Assembly (NCBI GenBank): GCA_018697195.1
Contig: JAGMWU010000075.1
Location: 1-64,000, forward strand
Direction of reading: 5' to 3'
Source of the DNA: Certhia americana
Lineage: Eukaryota; Chordata; Aves; Passeriformes; Certhiidae
Length of the DNA stretch: 64,000 nucleotides
In this document: positions 38,985 to 49,145 of the stretch, one piece after another
How the letters are laid out: every line of letters begins with the position of its first letter
How positions within the stretch are numbered: the stretch's first letter is position 1
Made by a program: the position numbers and the translations under genes
The notes under the pieces: model-generated
What the model saw: the letters and a program-made list of their open reading frames with translations, nothing else
What the model was told of the DNA's origin: nothing
Database searches by the model: none

Positions 38985-39950
38985 TAGCGGGGTGGGAGAA
39001 AGAGGAAGAGGTGGAGGAGGAGGAAGGACAGGCAGCGTGTCCAGACAGAGGGAAGCGGTCGGAGGAAGGGGAGGGATGCTCCAGCTTCTCTCCTTGCCGT
39101 GCTGTCGGACAGGGGAGTGGGACGAGGCTTCCTCTTGCGCCCGAGGCCGGCGAATTGCGTCCGAGCTCAGCCCCCTTCACGCGCCGGCTCCTCAGCCCTG
39201 GGCTCGCTCAGGAAAGCGGAGAAAAGCAAGCTCCACCTCCTCCCAGGTCCGCAGAGATCTCGTACACCACTCGCCTCTCCAGGTCCGCGTCTCTGCCGGG
39301 GCCAGCGCACCCTGCCCGGCCGCGGCTGGGTTCGGGCTCCGCGGCTCGGCTGGGGCTCTGCTGCGCCCACCAACGCCAAGGAATGCGGGACAGCCACTGC
39401 TGGCTTTGAGGGCATTATTTATTTATTTATTTATTTTTCACTCTCTCAGGTTTTTTGTGGGTGTTTTTTTTTTGGTGTTTTTTTTTTTGTTTGTTTTTTT
39501 TTTTTTTTTTTTTTTTTAGTAGCCGAAGCAGCAGCCGGCAGAGCCTACGCGAAAGGACTGTTCAGCAGGCGCTCCTCGTCGCCGTATCAGGTGGAGAGGG
39601 AAAGGAGCCACGTCCGGCTGGTCTAACGACTGGCTGAGCAAAACCGGCTTTTACCGGGAAAAGAGTCTGCTTGGAGGGCAAGGGAGAAAGGGGAAGGGTC
39701 AAGGAAGGAGCATCTGCCGAGCTGAGCAGGCAGCCCTGAAACACTGCTGTGCCCTGGGCTCCCTCAATGGGAGCTGAACGAGCATCGCCTCCAGCTCAGC
39801 CCCTCGGCCGCTGCCGGGCTGCCCGCAGCCCGGGCTCCGGGCACCGGGGCTCCTGCTCGGAAGGATTCGTCGGGACTCACACCGACTTCGTGCCCCGGAG
39901 CTCCCCCGAGCATCCAGCAGGCTGCCCTGGGGGTGTGGGACTGCCCTCGT
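38985..39950. promoter_or_regulatory. GC-rich, CpG-containing island without recognised gene
   Basis: A GC-rich block with many CG dinucleotides stands out from AT-rich surroundings about 18 kb upstream of PHF21B exon 1. A (TTTA)n and poly-T tract at 39416-39518 splits it. Several 80-200 codon frames overlap on both strands, as expected in GC-rich DNA, and no protein family is recognised. It could be the promoter of a non-coding RNA or of a distal alternative transcript. Confidence 0.45.
39416..39518. repeat. (TTTA)n and poly-T tract
   Basis: Five ttta units are followed by T runs broken by single G or C bases. The tract sits in the middle of the GC-rich block. Confidence 0.9.
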
Positions 39951-40117
39951 TCCAGGACTGTCCGGGTTTTACAGGAATTGCAAACCTCTACTCAAATTGA
40001 GATTAGGATTAGGGGCTGCTCAATTTCACACACACTGTAAAAACCACTGCTGGCTTTTGAAATGCATTCTTGGACATTTTTTTTTCTGTTGTTAGCCTGC
40101 ACGCAGGGCAACAAAGC

Positions 40118-40545
40118 TAGAGAAGTCTAGAGAGTAAGGCATATGAGGTGTGGCTGAGGGAGCTGGGTGGCTCAGCTTGGAGAAAAGGAGGCTCAGGGAC
40201 CTCTGCTCTCTCTACAGCTCCCTGACAGGAGGACGCAGCCAGGTGGGGCTCCGGCTCTGCTCCCAGGGCAAAAAAAAAAAAAAAAAAAAGGCACCTCAAG
40301 TTTTGCCACGGAAGGTTCACAATGGACATCAGGAGGAATTTCTACATGGAAAGGGTTGTCAGGATTTGGAAGGGGAGGTGGTGGAGTCCTCATTACTGGA
40401 GGCGTCCAAGGAACAACTGGATGTGGCAATCAGTGCTCTGGTCTGGTTGACAAGCTGGTGACTGGTCACAAGTTAGACTCTAATCTTAGAAGTCTTTTCC
40501 AACCTAAATAATGGTTGGACTTATGATAATGTGTGTGATCCTAGT
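40118..40545 (+). mobile_element. CR1 LINE 3' portion, plus orientation
   Basis: CR1 landmarks in order are ggctcagcttggagaaaagg, ctccctgacaggaggacgcag, ggaatttctacatggaaagg, a ctggatgtggcaatcagtgc block and ttttccaacctaaataatgg. An internal poly-A run (about 40270-40289) interrupts it. Confidence 0.9.
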
Positions 40546-41404
40546 CATTCTTCTCTTCCCCAGCTACCTTCTGTGACTCAGTTTCAATCAGTCCCACACC
40601 AAAGCCAGGGCCTGTTTGTGTAGTACAGGGATATGGCAGTGACCACACAGCTCCAACCACAGCCTGCAATGAGGGGAAGCGATGAACACACAGCTGGGAA
40701 GTCATCTCCCTCTGGGATGAAATCCATGCTGCAGCGGGGAAACAGAACAGGAATTGGGGGTCATTGGAGTGGGATTGTGGGAGAGGATGGCCCTCAAAAT
40801 CCATAGGGAAATGGACTTCAGTATTTCTACAATCCACAATTTCATCAAAGAGAGACTCTGGATGTTTGCCTGCACAGGACACTTTCAAATTGAAGTCTAA
40901 AGGATCCTTAATGCTGCCTGAGACATCCTGAACAGCCTTTCTACTCAGAGCTTCTAGTTAACCTTCAGCAGACTGCTCTGTTTTCTGGCTGTTCTTTAAC
41001 CTTTGTCTGTTGGTTCTGCATGGCCTGGTTTTGATAGCGGGGGGATTACAGTGGTGGCTTCTGTGAGAAGCTGCTGGAAGCTCCCACCACAGAGCTGTCT
41101 GGCAGAGCCAATCCCTGGTGGCTCTGAATGTGGACATGTTGCTGGCCAAGGCTGGGCCAGTTAGAGATGATGGTAACACCTCTGTGATAACAGATTTAAG
41201 AGGAAAATCAAAACAAAGATAGCAGGGCAGTTCTAATTCCAGCTAGAGAAGAGGAGGAAGTGAGAACGTGTGAGGGAAACAACATGGGGACACCAAGGGC
41301 AGTGCAGAAGGAGGGGCAGGAGGTGCTGCAGGGGCCAGAGTTGAGATTCCTCTGCAGGCACTGGTGAGGCCATCGGGAAGCAGCTGAGCCCCTGCAGCCA
41401 TAGG

Positions 41405-41520
41405 GATCCATGGGGATGCAGAGATCCACCCACAGCCCCTGGGTATCCACGGGGGATGCAGAGATCCACCCACAGCCCCTGGGGGTCCATGGGGATACAG
41501 AGATCTACCCAGAGCCCATG
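41405..41520. repeat. About 40-bp tandem repeat inside the ERVL-like LTR
   Basis: Three units of the form tccatggggatgcagagatc followed by cacccacagcccctggg lie in tandem, the third more diverged. Confidence 0.88.
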
Positions 41521-41639
41521 GGAAGGTGCCCTTGCTGGACCAGTGGATGCCTGGAGGAGGCTGTGATCCAGTGGCAGATCTGGTGGAGAGAGGGGCCCTG
41601 CTCCAGGCTGGAGCAGCCTGGCCTTGCAGGACTGCACCC

Positions 41640-41790
41640 CGTGGAAGAGTGACCCACACTGCAGCAGTTTGGGGAGGATTGTCTGCCCATGGGAGGGGCT
41701 CACACTGCAGCAGATTTGGGAGGACTGCTGCTCATGAGATTGGAACCACAGTGGAGAAGTTCAGGGAGAACTGTCTCCCTGTGGTTTCAC
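41640..41790. repeat. Diverged tandem repeats inside the ERVL-like LTR
   Basis: Repeated cacactgcagcag plus tttgggaggactg motifs recur with different endings, giving two to three diverged units. Confidence 0.6.
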
Positions 41791-42221
41791 AGGGGAAGGA
41801 TTCCTTTCCTGGCACAGCAGAAGAAAACCTCGGGTGATGAACTGACCCAAACCCCCAGGCTGTCTCCCTGTGCTGTCAGTGGGAAGAAGGGAGGGGTTGC
41901 GGAAAAGAAAGGTGTTTTTAAGGGCTTATTTTACTTCTTATTATCCTCCCTGATTTTGTTAGCAATAAATTCACTTAGTATCTGAAATTGATCCTGTTTT
42001 GCCCTTGGGGTGTCTCTTTTCCAGGTTCTTAACTCATGAACCCTTTGTTAAATTTTTCTCTCCTCTGCCTAGCTGTAGCAGGGAAGGGTGAGTGAGCAGC
42101 TTTCATGGGTTCCTGGCATTTGGCCAGTGTCAAACCATGTCAGTTTGTTAACCCAGCATTGTACATAAAAGGCTGAAAATTCCATTCTGTACTGGGCCTG
42201 CATAAATGAGGAATGACTGCA

Positions 42222-42390
42222 CTTCACATCAGCGAGCCCCCTCCACCACAAGTGATGATGCGCTGATACTTCCATACTCTGCTTTTTCTTTTGTTTACCT
42301 TCACACCAGCGAGCCCCCTCCACCACAAGTGATGATGCGCTGATACTTCCATACTCTGCTTTTTCTTTTGTTTCCCTTCACACCCCCTGT
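42222..42390. repeat. 77-bp tandem duplication
   Basis: Two almost identical 77-bp units stand at 42222-42298 and 42299-42375, with the start of a third. Each contains gcgagccccctccaccacaa and gtgatgatgcgctgatactt. The near identity points to a recent duplication. Confidence 0.93.
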
Positions 42391-43089
42391 TCCCCACCAC
42401 TACCTTCTCTGAAGCAGTGGCACTCACAGTTATGTGTCTGGCCAGGTCAGAAACTGATTAAGTCAACTACTACCCCCTCAGAAAAATAAACTGCTTTTTA
42501 GTGCAATTTTTTTTCCTCTCCCACATTCCCATGCCTTTGAAATCCTTAGCATTAGCACTAGCCATGGAAAGGTGGTCATCTGGGGAGTCACCAACTACAT
42601 TAAGAAATTACTGGTTTCATTGAGAATGACATTTCCCCTTTTAATATTAAAAGAATTTCAATCTCTTTTTGTTGGTTCCTGTTATTCAGATGTGTGAAGT
42701 TGCACATTTCCACATGCCAAGGTGCTGCTGAATGTAATGTGTATTAGCAACCTACAGTACCTCATTATACTTTATTCTAATTCTGTACCACCTTCAAGAT
42801 ACAGCTGTACTTTCATGACAAAAATAAAAATTTCTGAACAGTGTTCAATACAAACGTCTACAGCATTCCAAATGGTGACAGCAAGTGCAACCTCTTAGCT
42901 GAATTAAGTGATATGAAAACCAGATTTCTCATGATTATAACTTGGAGTTAAGAGAAAACTAACAAGATTGAATCCACATGTCAAGTGGGTCCAATAACGA
43001 GACTCTCATTTTTTTAAAGGGGAAAACCCCCATCTTTTACCTACTTGACCAGCCCCCTGCATGCTCTGGAAATAAGTTTGTCATAAAAT
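42391..43089. other. Intergenic region, nothing recognised
   Basis: AT-rich unique-looking sequence between the 77-bp duplication and family A copy 1. Confidence 0.5.
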
Positions 43090-43809
43090 TGTCTTGGTTT
43101 GAATGACAGATGTCTGCTAAGGAAGGCAGGAGCCTCCCTTGGAATGGAGAATTTAAACATTTTCCCTCCGAATTATTGCAATTTTGAAATTAAGGGGCTC
43201 TCAGGCAAGGATATGGGAATAGGAATTACAGTTCTTTATTAGGAGAACTAAAATAAAAATGCAGTAATAGAAAAAATCAGAATACAACCTGACACCCTGT
43301 GCGTCAGAGTGTTGGTAGCAGTCCCATTAAATGGTGGCTGCAGTCCTCCTGGAGCAGCAGATGTGACTCTATTGAAGCAATGAACCTGTAGAAAGGTGTA
43401 GGCTTCCTCTGAACATCCAGTGGTGATAGATGGGCCTGGTCTTCCTCTGGGAATCCAGTGGAAAAGGTTGACTGCAGTGTTCCAAATTTCAGATTATATC
43501 CAGGTAGGAATGCTTGTCTCCTCCCCCTGGGTGGAGCATCTCACAGTGAGGTGATGTAATTTTATCAGCCATGCAGTGAGACTCAATGGCCTGTTAACAG
43601 AAGATATCTCCCTGGAAGGAGGATGAGTCATGGATGAAATAAACTGCCCCAGCTGATTTTTTACCAGCTGGCCCATTAACAGAGGACATCCTCCCCAGAG
43701 TTATGAGGGATGGGTCATGGAAGAGTTAAAGAACACTGCCCCACCTGGTTTCAACAGATGGTGATCGAATACATACTTCTGTTTACATCTTGCACTGGAA
43801 CCCAAGACA
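43090..43809 (-). mobile_element. Solo LTR, family A copy 1
   Basis: The ends are inverted: TGTCTTGG at 43090 and CCAAGACA at 43802-43809. An aataaagaactg polyadenylation signal on the minus strand gives the orientation. It shares most of its length with the copy at 46204, including the aatgacagatgtctgctaag and gatgggcctggtcttcctct blocks. No target-site duplication is visible. Confidence 0.82.
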
Positions 43810-45326
43810 GTGAGAGATCTAGAAATAGATAGCTGTCATGGTAATGGGTGCCCAGAATTACTAGTTACTCCCTCTGCCTCTCTGCCTTCCTCTTAATCTC
43901 TCACTTACTTACCCCATCCTGGATTACCCTGCTTGCACAACTGGATCCTGAAGGGTGACATATTGGCAGTGAGCCTTGACTGCCAAAACTACCTGGGTCT
44001 GAGCTGCCTATGCAGAGATAAATCAGCCTGGCACAGCAGCCAAGGCACTCACAGAGCTGCTCTGCTTGATGAGGACGTGGTGGCAGCAGAATGGTCAGGC
44101 TGACCAGCCTAGCCTCCCACTGTTACTGGGGCAGGACAAGGAACATGTGCTGTAGAAACAGGGGTGAGGAAACAGTGGAACAGAGTGTAAGCTTTCCTCC
44201 AACAGTCCTAAGGAAACATCTTCCCTATGCCGAAGACAAACTTCAAAGTGTAATCTTTGCATTTTCTTAAAAAGTCATCCAACTCCTACTTCTCTCTCTC
44301 TCTCTTTTAAGGAAATCAGTATTTTTCAGTCATAAAAGAGTCTTTGCAATGTATTCATTTTGTGAGTCCTTTTGTTACCTCCATATAGTTCTCCCAGACA
44401 ATTACTACCACAGCCATTGTCACACAATCCAGTCGAAGTTGTTCTTCCATGCCTCTGTCTCTTTCTCCTGATAAAGAATGAAATGTTTGAATGAAGAGCT
44501 ACATTCCTCAAGAAAATGAGCTCTCCAAAAGGAAAGTAATGGAAAGTACATATTAATTAACAATACAAAATTGTGGGCTGGTATTTATATCACATTGAAA
44601 GACTAGGAATGGAGAAAAAGAAAGACTTTATTTTTACTGGCACAATCTTATTAACATAAAATAAAAATAGGAAAAAACCCCCACCCAAATTAGTTATATA
44701 CAAACCCTTTCTCTTATTCATTTGCTCTGCAGAAATGAGTGGGTGAGCATTTCCTGTCAGTTGATTACTCCCCAGAGAATGCTGCATCACTGACCCCCAA
44801 CAAGTGAGAAGTTCTCAAATCCTGTCCTCAGAATATCATAATCTCCTACCAAGGACACCTTGCTTTGGTTTCTGCATCACTGGAACAGGCAGAAAAATTA
44901 CAAAAGCTTTCTTGTGTGTCACTTTGAGACAACACTGCCTGCTGTGGTTAGACTGTCAGGGACAGAAGGCACCTGCTCCCTCCACCTTTGGCACCACACC
45001 AGACAAAGAGGGGCACAAGACTGGCCATGGAGCACTGCAGTACAGCCATGTGGAAGCGCAAAGCCTTTTCAAAATGCATTAGATATACCTGCCATTTTCA
45101 TTCCACATTTGTCCAGATCACAGGAAGTCAGGTGTTTCCCAGCTGGCAAAACATATTTTTGTGAGAGGACTGGTCCCTTCAAGGAGCGTGTGAAGGGCGT
45201 TTCAGGCTCTCACCCAAAAAAGGCAGACAATACAACCAAAGTGTGATCAGAACAATGCCTGACAGCCTTGTGCACATGGCAGAACATGTTTTCACACTGC
45301 TCTGCCAGCACAACTATGTTGCTTGT
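43810..45326. other. Intergenic region between two family A LTRs
   Basis: No retroviral gag, pol or env similarity is seen. The downstream LTR has its own target duplication, so this is not the interior of a provirus. The frames at 44804-45246 match nothing I know. Confidence 0.5.
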
Positions 45327-46051
45327 TGTCTTGGTTTGGAAAGACAGGGGTATCCGCTAGGAACCAAAAAAAAAGGGAAACTTCCCTTGGGGTTTGTTAT
45401 AATTCCAAAATTGAAGGAGAGGTCTTAGGCAACGATAAGGAGGGTAGGAATAACAGTTCTTTACTAGTTAGTCTAACAAGGTAAATTAACAATAATTACA
45501 ATATTGACAACAAACAGAACTAGAGGAGGAAGAAAAAAACAAAACAACAAATCAGTCACAGTTCGTCCTCTGGTAACCCCCCCCCCCCACCCCCCTCAGT
45601 ACCGTCACAAGCTAAATAGGCTAGCAGCAGCTCTGGGAGGGTGAGATGATTCCGAGAGTTCACAGTGGCTGGAGCTGTTGGAAAAGTGTCCCGGCTGGCA
45701 GGGGCTGTAGGAACACAGCGTGGGGAGACCTCGAGCAGAACTGAAGAAACCGTGGGTGCAGGGCAGGGAGGAAACGGGTTCCCAAAATCCCGGGGGACAC
45801 ACGAAGAGACGGTGGTCCGACGGAGTCCCAGGTGAAGGGAATGGTGAGAGCTCTCTGCCTCGCCGAGATGAGCAGCCCTGGCAGTTCCCCCAGAGCAGAA
45901 AACTGCCCCGAGCAAAGTGAAATCAATGTCTCTGGGTAGCTGCTTCTTTTCTTTGACCTGAGCACCCATAAGTACCGAAAAGCACCCAGCCATTAGCTTC
46001 TTAGCAACTTCTGGGAAAAAATTCTGTAAGAAATCAACCCAACCCCCAACA
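45327..46051 (-). mobile_element. Solo LTR, family A copy 2
   Basis: It starts TGTCTTGGTTTGG and ends CCCCCAACA. A perfect 5-bp target-site duplication, cttgt, flanks it at 45322-45326 and 46052-46056. The aacagttctttacta block is shared with the other family members, but the rest is diverged, with a C run near 45580. The 145-codon frame on the minus strand lies within it and is not a gene. Confidence 0.85.
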
Positions 46052-46203
46052 CTTGTGCTGCCTCAAGCCAAAGGGTCCCTGCCTCATAGTGGGAGTTTGG
46101 TCAGGGTGGTGGCGGCAGCACCCCCCACCTCGCGCAATGTGATGTGATATCAATGTGAATTTATTCATATACAGTCATGTCCTGGGTGATGCCTGAAAGG
46201 TAA

Positions 46204-46935
46204 TATCATGGTTTGAATGACAGGTGTCTGCTAAGGAAGGCAGGAGCCTCCCTTGGAATGGAGAATTTAAACCCCCTCCCTCCAAATTATTATAACTCTG
46301 AAATTAAGGGGCTCTCAGGCAAAGATACGGGAATAGGAATAACAGTTCTTTATTAGGAGAACTAAAATAAAAGAAAATAAAACCAAAACACACGCAAAAT
46401 TATTATCTCATATCTCATTACAAAAGAGAAAACAAACAAACAAATAAACAAAAAAATCCACTGACAGCATCAGGATACAACCTGAGCCCCTGTGGGTCAG
46501 GGTGTTGATGGCAGTCCCATTAAATGTTGGCTGCAGTCCCAGTGGCAGCTGTGGCTCTGTTGAAGAGAAGAGTTCCTGGAGGAAAGTGGAGTTCTTTCAC
46601 TGAAGATCCAGTGGTGATAGATGGGCCTGGTCTTCCTCTGAGAATCCAGTGGAAAGGCTGTTTATTGTCCCAAATCTCAGATTTTTATCCAGGTAGGAAT
46701 GTTTGTTTCCTCCCCAGTGAGATGATGTAATTCTATCAGTGACACTTACTGGCCCATTAGCAGAAGATCTCTCCCTGGAGGGAGGCTGGGTTGTGGAAGA
46801 GATAAGAAAAGTGCCCCAGCAGGTTTATTGACTGTTGGCCATGGACAGACAATTACACCACCCCTCCACCCCAGTTTGGTCAGATGGTGATAGAATACAG
46901 AGTTTGGGGTACATTTTGCACTGCAACCCATGACA
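46204..46935 (-). mobile_element. Solo LTR, family A copy 3
   Basis: It starts TATCATGGTTTGAATGAC and ends CAACCCATGACA. The flanks ggtaa (46199-46203) and ggtag (46936-46940) fit a 5-bp target-site duplication with one change. It closely resembles the 43090 copy, apart from an added (CAAA)n-like stretch near 46430. Confidence 0.82.
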
Positions 46936-47139
46936 GGTAGTCTGGAAATAAATCCCCATGGACTGGTCTCTACAGAGAATGTTCATTACTGTGCTGGCAG
47001 TGAGGGGGTTAGGTCTCCACCTAACTCACCCACCCTTGTCAAGTGCTGTGGTGTATTTATACAGCAAGTATTGTTCAGTGTCACTGTGTCACTAGAAACT
47101 AATTTGCATTGTGTGAGCTCATGGTTATATGAAATACGA

Positions 47140-47879
47140 AGTTATAGTTTGTGTCAAGTAAATAATAATTGTGAAATATGTGGAATACAGTCATGGGACA
47201 GTTATAAATATGAGTTATAATAAACATGGAAAGCAAAGCATGGAAAAAGGGCTTTTGAACAAATCTTTTGTTCACAATAATTACTATGGATCTTAAGTTG
47301 TTTTGTAGTAAGAATATGTGAATTATAACTTTAGATGTTGCTTTTTCTTTTGACAAATACTTTCTACTTGTAATTGAGCCTTAAGCTGTTCTGTAATAAG
47401 AACTTTTGAATTATAGTTTTAGAATATTGATTTGTATTAAGGATTTTGAAAACTGTAGCTTTAGAATGCATAAAAGGTTTAAACAAAAGAAGGAAGTGAG
47501 CCTATCTCACAATTCCTAACAAAACATGAAGAAAACAGCCTGAGAAAAGAAGATGGACATCAACTCACTAACTAATGGTTTCAAAAAGGGAAGCTGGGTC
47601 CCCACCATCTGGAGCATACATCCCAGGACATACCTTTGAGAGGAATGGATCAGAATGGAGTTGTCACAGAATTGTGATGCAAAAACTGGAATTAGAAACT
47701 GCTGAGAAAGCCTACAGATAAACATATAAATACCAGCAGGCCTCAGCATTTAGTGTGCAGTTAGAGGGAGAGATCCCACTTCTCCACCCAGTGCTGCTTT
47801 GCTTATATTTTACCATATTAATTAATAAACTGAATTACTGCTTGATATATTGGCTGAGTCAAACTCCTCATTTTTAACA
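47140..47879 (+). mobile_element. Probable LTR with visible promoter and polyadenylation elements
   Basis: The 3' half has LTR order: an aacatataaatacc TATA-like box near 47723, ttagtgtgcagttagaggg, attaataaactg (AATAAA) near 47822, and an end in ttttaaca. The 5' half contains two to three copies of an 88-bp unit. The left boundary is uncertain and no target-site duplication is secured. Confidence 0.55.
47292..47470. repeat. 88-bp internal duplication in the probable LTR
   Basis: The cttaagttgttttgtagtaa stretch at 47292 recurs as cttaagctgttctgtaataa at 47380. A shorter third similarity follows near 47430. Confidence 0.75.
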
Positions 47880-48499
47880 GTTATTGGACAGCTCTTTTGC
47901 ACCGTGCTTGTGCCTCCTCAGTTCAGGGGTCTGTGATGAAGGCTTCCAAGGCCTTCTTCACATCTGAACTTTTCAACTTTGTCTTTGGAGTATGCACAGT
48001 CACAATGTTCCTTGGTCTCTCTGGTCTTCACTGGCCTAAATTCTTCACTTTGTGGCTAATTGGCTTTACATTTGCCAATTCTTCATTAGTACTATACTTA
48101 CCTATCTCTAAAGCTGTCGACCTGGTGAGTTTTTTCTTCTTTTTTCTGTCTATTCAGCATTAAGCAACTAGTTTACCACGTATGAGCCATTACATTGTAT
48201 AGGAAGTTATTTATTTCAGGTTATATAGATATAACAATTATGATTCAGGCAATATAGGCATAAAAAGTTATGATTCAGGTTATATATAGGTATCAGGCTA
48301 TATGGGTATATAAAAAGACATGATTTAGGTTTTTACTGATTTCAGGTTAAATAGTTCTATCAGGTTATATTGATATAACTCAAGCTATATAAGCACCTGG
48401 TAACTTTGATCTAAGTAATGCAGGTATCATGGGTAACAGAAGGATCATGCCCATGTGGTGTGTAACAAAACCCTGTATTCTACTCCTCTCTATGTCATT

Positions 48500-49145
48500 T
48501 CTGACAATCTGTTAATGATGGGTCATTCATAGTGGCTGCCTGTGCACACCCAGCCCCTCAGGCTACAGCCTGGATGTTAAATGAGATAAGGGAGAAGAGA
48601 CAAACCCTGGAGCTTCTTTGTCTTCACAAATGACTCAGGCATGGAAACTCCCTCGGGGAATTACCAGCACAGCTACCCATCCTGAGGGAGGCCATCTCTG
48701 CTAATGGGCTGTAATTGTTCAACAGCACTAGCATAATGAGCTGCTACTTAAGATGTCAAGAACTACCAAAAAATACCTAATGACTCACAATATTACATGG
48801 TTCCATTGTGAAACTCCCCACCCTGTTGGAGGTTTGAGCATTCCTGCCTGTACCTGACCATATAGAACTGAGGACTTGGGACACCACAACACCTGGATGG
48901 ATCCAGAAGAGCATCAGAATTTTCACAGGACCAGCGCTTTTGGCTGCAACAACCATTCGATAGGAATGCGGCCACCACTCTGACCAACAGGGTGCCAGGT
49001 TGTCCTCTGTGGGTTTAAGCTAGTTATTCTGTGTATAATTGCATTTATCATAATCTTTCTATTAAATTGTGACTCTGATCTATAATCCCTCTCAAGGTAA
49101 TTTCGTGGGGTTCATTTCTCCCACCGGTTTACTTTCAAACCAGCA
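48500..49145 (+). mobile_element. Possible LTR or other retroelement fragment
   Basis: The layout resembles a U3-R-U5: gactcaggcatggaaactccctc, then ttctattaaattgtgactc and a pyrimidine-rich tail. There is no proven terminal repeat or target duplication, and the boundaries are approximate. Confidence 0.35.

Larger units (their letters stand above)
41021..42142 (+). mobile_element. ERVL-like solo LTR
   Basis: The 3' part has an aataaattcactta polyadenylation region, then atcctgttttgccc. Next come catgaaccctttgttaaatt, ttctctcctctgcc, tagctgtagcaggga, ggcatttggccagtgtcaaa and ccatgtca. This order closely parallels the chicken ERVL LTR 3' end as I remember it. The likely start is TGGCCTGGTTTTGA at 41021. 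No matching target-site duplication was found. The internal region contains at least two sets of tandem repeats. Open frames of up to 156 codons here come from the repeats and are not genes. Confidence 0.75.

Noticed and set aside
38896..39626. 162-207 codon plus-strand frames in the 39-kb GC-rich block
   Set aside because: They run into poly-T translated as phenylalanine, show no family resemblance, and three frames overlap.
41233..41703. 156-codon minus-strand frame
   Set aside because: It is generated by tandem repeats inside the ERVL-like LTR.
43090..46935. A provirus bounded by the LTRs at 43.1 and 46.2 kb
   Set aside because: No gag, pol or env similarity lies between them. The LTR at 45.3 kb has its own perfect target duplication and the one at 46.2 kb a near-perfect one, so these are separate solo LTRs.
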